Shown here: piece by piece, positions 61,156-64,000 of the stretch
Layout of the letters: every line of letters starts with the position of its first letter
How positions within the stretch are numbered: the first letter of the stretch is position 1
Assembly: GCA_030762895.1 (NCBI GenBank)
Contig: CM061062.1
Location: 3,433,501-3,497,500, forward strand
Direction: 5' to 3'
DNA: 64,000 nt
From: Sophora flavescens
Taxonomy: Eukaryota; Streptophyta; Magnoliopsida; Fabales; Fabaceae
Program-made: the position numbers and the translations under genes
Notes under the pieces: generated by a model
What the model was told of the DNA's origin: nothing
The model's input: only the letters and a program-made list of their open reading frames with translations
The model's database searches: none

Positions 61156-61244
61156 ATCCGATGGAGGAGCCAATTACTGAGGAGCTAGATGGAACTCCTT
61201 ACGAACCAGATGCTGGAGGTCGAGCGGTGATTCAAGGCGATTAG
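61156..61244 (+). CDS. Short acidic exon-like coding end in B3
   Basis: Acceptor GAGAAG ends at 61155. Joined to the last G of the donor exon, the frame reads DPMEEPITEELDGTPYEPDA, then GGRAVIQGD, and stops at TAG 61242-61244. It is uninterrupted, unlike the B2 copy, and keeps the same junction phase. It ends about 305 bases before the LTR end. No family is recognised. Confidence 0.45.
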
Positions 61245-62008
61245 AGTATAGACATTAGGGCCAATGTATCTAAAGGGTATTTATATTTCCGCTAAGCATG
61301 TCTATAGTGAAGTTCATGCCTGTGAGGGATCCTACTGAGAGGATACCCTCAACAGTGTTTTGGTAATGTAATAAGTAAACATGTGTGTATTTATATATTA
61401 CAACTTTGGTGTGTTTTATATTTGTAGAAGTTATATGATTATTAATTAAGTTTTAATTTTTACGTATTTTCAACGATAAGCGAGCGATTAAGTAAATAAA
61501 TATTAAGGTTTTAATGTAATAATACGATGGGGCACAACGGGGTGTCTCAACAACTCTTAGGTTTAGAATCACAAGGTATTAAGAGTTCTAAATCCATGAT
61601 CATACTTGGAAAGTTGAAACATAGTATCCTAGGCTGACTTATACATATTTTCGGCCGTCATAGGAAAACAAGCTATCAAACCTTTCAAGATTTATAGATT
61701 TAAGATAAAGGAATAGTTAGAAACTCAAACACATGATCATATTCCAAAAGTTGAAGCAAAAACCTCCTAGGCCACATATGCTTAGCATTCGGCCTTCATA
61801 GGAAGAGATAGGTAGAGATTTTTGTTTTACACAACCTCTTAGTATGTGAAAATATAAGTTAATACAAGACTATAGAAAGTGGTTTCAACTCAAAAGGAGT
61901 TTTCTACCTTTTTAGAGAGATTTTAGAAGTTTAAAGCATATAAAGAACACATAAAGCAAACTAAGAAATAAAAGATGGAACTTGCAAAAAGATTCATATG
62001 AGATCATT

Positions 62009-62176
62009 ACCCTTAGTATAAGGAAGAACTTTAATGAAGAACTCAAGTGGAAAAGACTAATAAAAATGGAAGCTTTAAGTGTTTGAAAAAAAAAGAAGTA
62101 ATGGAAGAAGTTGAAGAAGTATGAAGATGGAGTAAGAAAATGAGAGAATGAAAATGAGTGATGATTATATAGAGGA
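62009..62176 (-). promoter_or_regulatory. LTR B2 promoter, leader and splice donor
   Basis: In sense, TATA CCTCTATATAATC (about 62176-62164), then leader and TACTAAGG|GTAATGAT at 62011/62010. Confidence 0.45.
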
Positions 62177-62753
62177 GGGAGAGGGGAGCACAAAATTTTG
62201 AAGAGAGGATGAGCTTGGAGTGCAAGTTTTGTCTTTAAGATTTGTTTGGTTGAAGAAGAAAGAGAAAAATAGGTTTTTAGAATATAATATGATATAATTT
62301 GAAAAGTGTCATCATGACCACTTTTTAGGAAGTGGCTTAGGCCATCCCCCTAGTAAGTCACCTCACTCTCACATGTCACCTCATCACTTTTGTGCTCCCT
62401 ACTCTGCTCCATTGCGTATCCGGTTCAAGTTTCCGATCGTAAGTCACCTCACTCTCACAAAAACACTAACTGTTTCGTTCACGGTTCAAAATTATGTTTT
62501 CTGCTCAGTATATTTGTATCGACAGTGAAAACGCAGACCGGCTTTCATCTGAATTTTCAACCAAAAATTTTACCGTAACCCTCTACCATAAAGTAAACTA
62601 TGAATATGATTTTATTTTAATCAAAAACACTTTCTAACTCTCAAATTAAAATATAATTAATTTTTTTTAACCGGTTGAACAACATAATTAAAATCAGGCT
62701 ATTACATTAGACATAATAGACTTATTCCCAAAGATTTCCAAAAGGTTCGACCA

Positions 62754-62765
62754 GCTCTGATACCA
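62754..62765 (-). other. Primer binding site (tRNA-iMet) of an A-family element
   Basis: Minus-strand TGGTATCAGAGC lies four bases from the LTR that begins (plus strand) at 62770. The piece 62707-62753 is leader of that element. Confidence 0.85.
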
Positions 62766-62769
62766 CTAA

Positions 62770-64000
62770 TGTAACACCTCCCTTTGCATTACATGACTTC
62801 CCATTTTATCACATAAAAATAAAATAGAAAGTGTATAACTTAACGCTGGTTACTTTCAGAAAAACACTTATGATAGTCGTTATGTTTGAAAAACTGTACA
62901 AAATAAAATTTCCAAACTTTACCACGACATAACCTGTATAATAAAGGCATATATATATATATATAGATCACATAAGGTAAACATCAACCAAGACATGACC
63001 CTTACAACTAGGGGTCATTGTTTCTGAAATTCTAACAGTTAGTAAAAAAAGCATACATACAGATGATATACAAAACTAGGGTTCAGCAGAGAAGACCGCT
63101 AATACAAAAAATTGGGCTCTCATCAGCCAGATATACAAAAACCCTGTGGAGTTAGCACTACCCAAAAGAAACTACACTATCTGCAACCTACTAGTCCTCT
63201 AGAGATGTCCATTGGGGAGACCTCCGTGGTCATCCCCAGGGTCCGACGGGTCAGGTGTCACTACTCCCATAGCCTCATCCACCACTAGCTCCATCTCCTC
63301 ATCAAGAGGATGGTGCTCAGGTACCTCACCCTCAGGTTCCTCTGGATCCTCCTCTACAGGATCCTCCTCAATGGGGTCAGCCTCAGGAAGCTCCTCGGCA
63401 ACCATGATGTCCTCATCGTCTTCTTCCCCTCCATAGATGATAATAGGAGCAGGTGGTGGTGACGTTCGTACTCCTCCAGGTGCAGCCTGCGGTGGTGGTG
63501 GCTGGTGGTAGGTGTTACCTGACTCAACCAGGTGTCGTAGTAGCATCCAGATAAGAGGCAGTGGAACCTCCACGATCTTTACCCGTTGAGTGCACGGTGT
63601 GATGCCCTCCTATGTCTGCTTGGTAGACAGTAATGGCCCCGTGTAAGACGCGCTACGGGATCCAAGGTGGATAACCCATGCACCGGCCTCGCCGCGAAAC
63701 TCAAAGCTGTGGGCCAGAAAGCCTGAGTGGATCATATGATGTAGGGGGTCCATCTAAACATATAAAATAAAATACCACAACAGAGAACCAGAACAAAGAA
63801 AACAATGCAAATATGAGTTACCAATATATGAGTATAAAACATAGCAGTCATATATTTAACATCATAAACACATTAAAATATAATGATAATGAATCACAGA
63901 GAAATAGTTATAAGTAACTCAAGTGTTTTGAAAACAAGAGTATTTTATCAATTATGTCTTAACACTTCAATATCCACTTTCTAAACTTTGAAATCTCTGG
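62770..64000 (-). repeat. 5' LTR of an A-family gypsy element (partial)
   Basis: Plus-strand TGTAACACCTCC followed by AACGCTGGTTACTTTCAGAA, matching AACGCTGGTCGCTTTCGGAA of LTR A at 37998. It runs past the window edge. Bodies are diverged, but the acidic ORF is shared. Confidence 0.75.
63199..63753 (-). pseudogene. Acidic ORF inside the A-family LTR
   Basis: An ATG at 63753 follows ATGTTTAG (candidate acceptor). The frame reads MDPLHHMIHSGFLAHSFEFR, GEAGAWVIHLGSRSASYTGP, one TAG, then VKIVEVPLPLIWMLLRHLV. A Pro-rich block and a strongly acidic tail follow (DPIEEDPVEEDPEEPEGEVP; DEEMELVVDEAMGVVTPDPS). It ends at 63199. It aligns in order with the ORF of LTR A (38439-38822). About 185 codons. 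Function unknown. Confidence 0.55.

Larger units (their letters stand above)
57714..61549 (+). mobile_element. Solo LTR B3 (3836 bp), opposite orientation
   Basis: Starts TGTAACACCCTG and ends GGGGTGTCTCA. The exact duplication ACAAC is at 57709-57713 and 61550-61554. It is the mirror orientation of B1 and B2 and lies inside B2. No gag-pol is seen. Confidence 0.9.
55092..62706 (-). mobile_element. Solo LTR B2 (~3.8 kb without B3)
   Basis: Plus-strand start (C)GAGACACCCCGCTATGCC and end AGGCTATTACA, matching B1 at both ends. Flanks TTAAG and TTAGA are only a partial match, so an exact duplication is not shown. Solo LTR B3 and its ACAAC duplication split it. Confidence 0.75.

Overview
The window is nuclear DNA of a flowering plant, almost certainly a eudicot. 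It is AT-rich, with plant Ty1/copia and Ty3/gypsy retroelements, Mutator-type and PIF/Harbinger-type DNA elements, and very little host coding sequence. The species cannot be named from the sequence. I see no bacterial genes, CRISPR array, tRNA gene or rRNA gene.

Left part (1-9643): a possible 3' end of a host membrane-protein gene (2-151). Then come two Mutator-like elements, one inserted in the terminal inverted repeat of the other (790-2798 and 1598-2660, the inner with a perfect 9-bp target duplication). A rearranged Tourist-like element follows (2856-4373), then a candidate ACCGG-rich MITE and a MULE-type MITE built around ~99-bp tandem repeats (5109-5852). An unrecognised minus-strand pseudogene (6045-7973) is split by a perfect solo LTR (6334-7648, duplication CGTTT). 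Next is a broken gypsy-type LTR (8015-9643).

Central tower (9644-49017): one old SIRE-type Ty1/copia element on the minus strand (called E). Its 3' LTR, env-like ORF, RNase H, RT, integrase and gag remnants lie in the expected order but are pushed apart by later insertions. These are F (14736-20323, non-autonomous Athila-like), D (20877-27063, a deletion derivative of a SIRE-type element), G (27545-37316, a recent Athila element), A (37927-46036, a long solo LTR itself split by solo LTR B1) and a Tourist MITE (46499-47274). D, G, A, B1 and the MITE have exact target-site duplications that let E be read through. F has a near match.

Right part (49018-64000): a degenerate chromovirus-type gypsy element C, whose right LTR is cut short. 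Next is solo LTR B2 (55092-62706) with an inverted relative, B3, nested in it (57714-61549). The window ends in the tRNA-iMet primer site and LTR of an A-family element (62770 onward).

Most notable: the long LTRs of families A, B and C share a gene-like layout. It runs TATA box, short leader, good 5' splice site, 1-6 kb intron-like stretch often carrying a minisatellite, then a 3' splice site and a short, very acidic coding end. In B and C the inferred junction is always G|A(N), which recreates an Asp or Glu codon. This looks like a spliced, LTR-encoded acidic peptide. I do not know it as a described feature, and RNA data could test it. A second cross-family pattern is an array of short CpG-rich palindromes or direct repeats just upstream of the TATA box in several unrelated LTRs.
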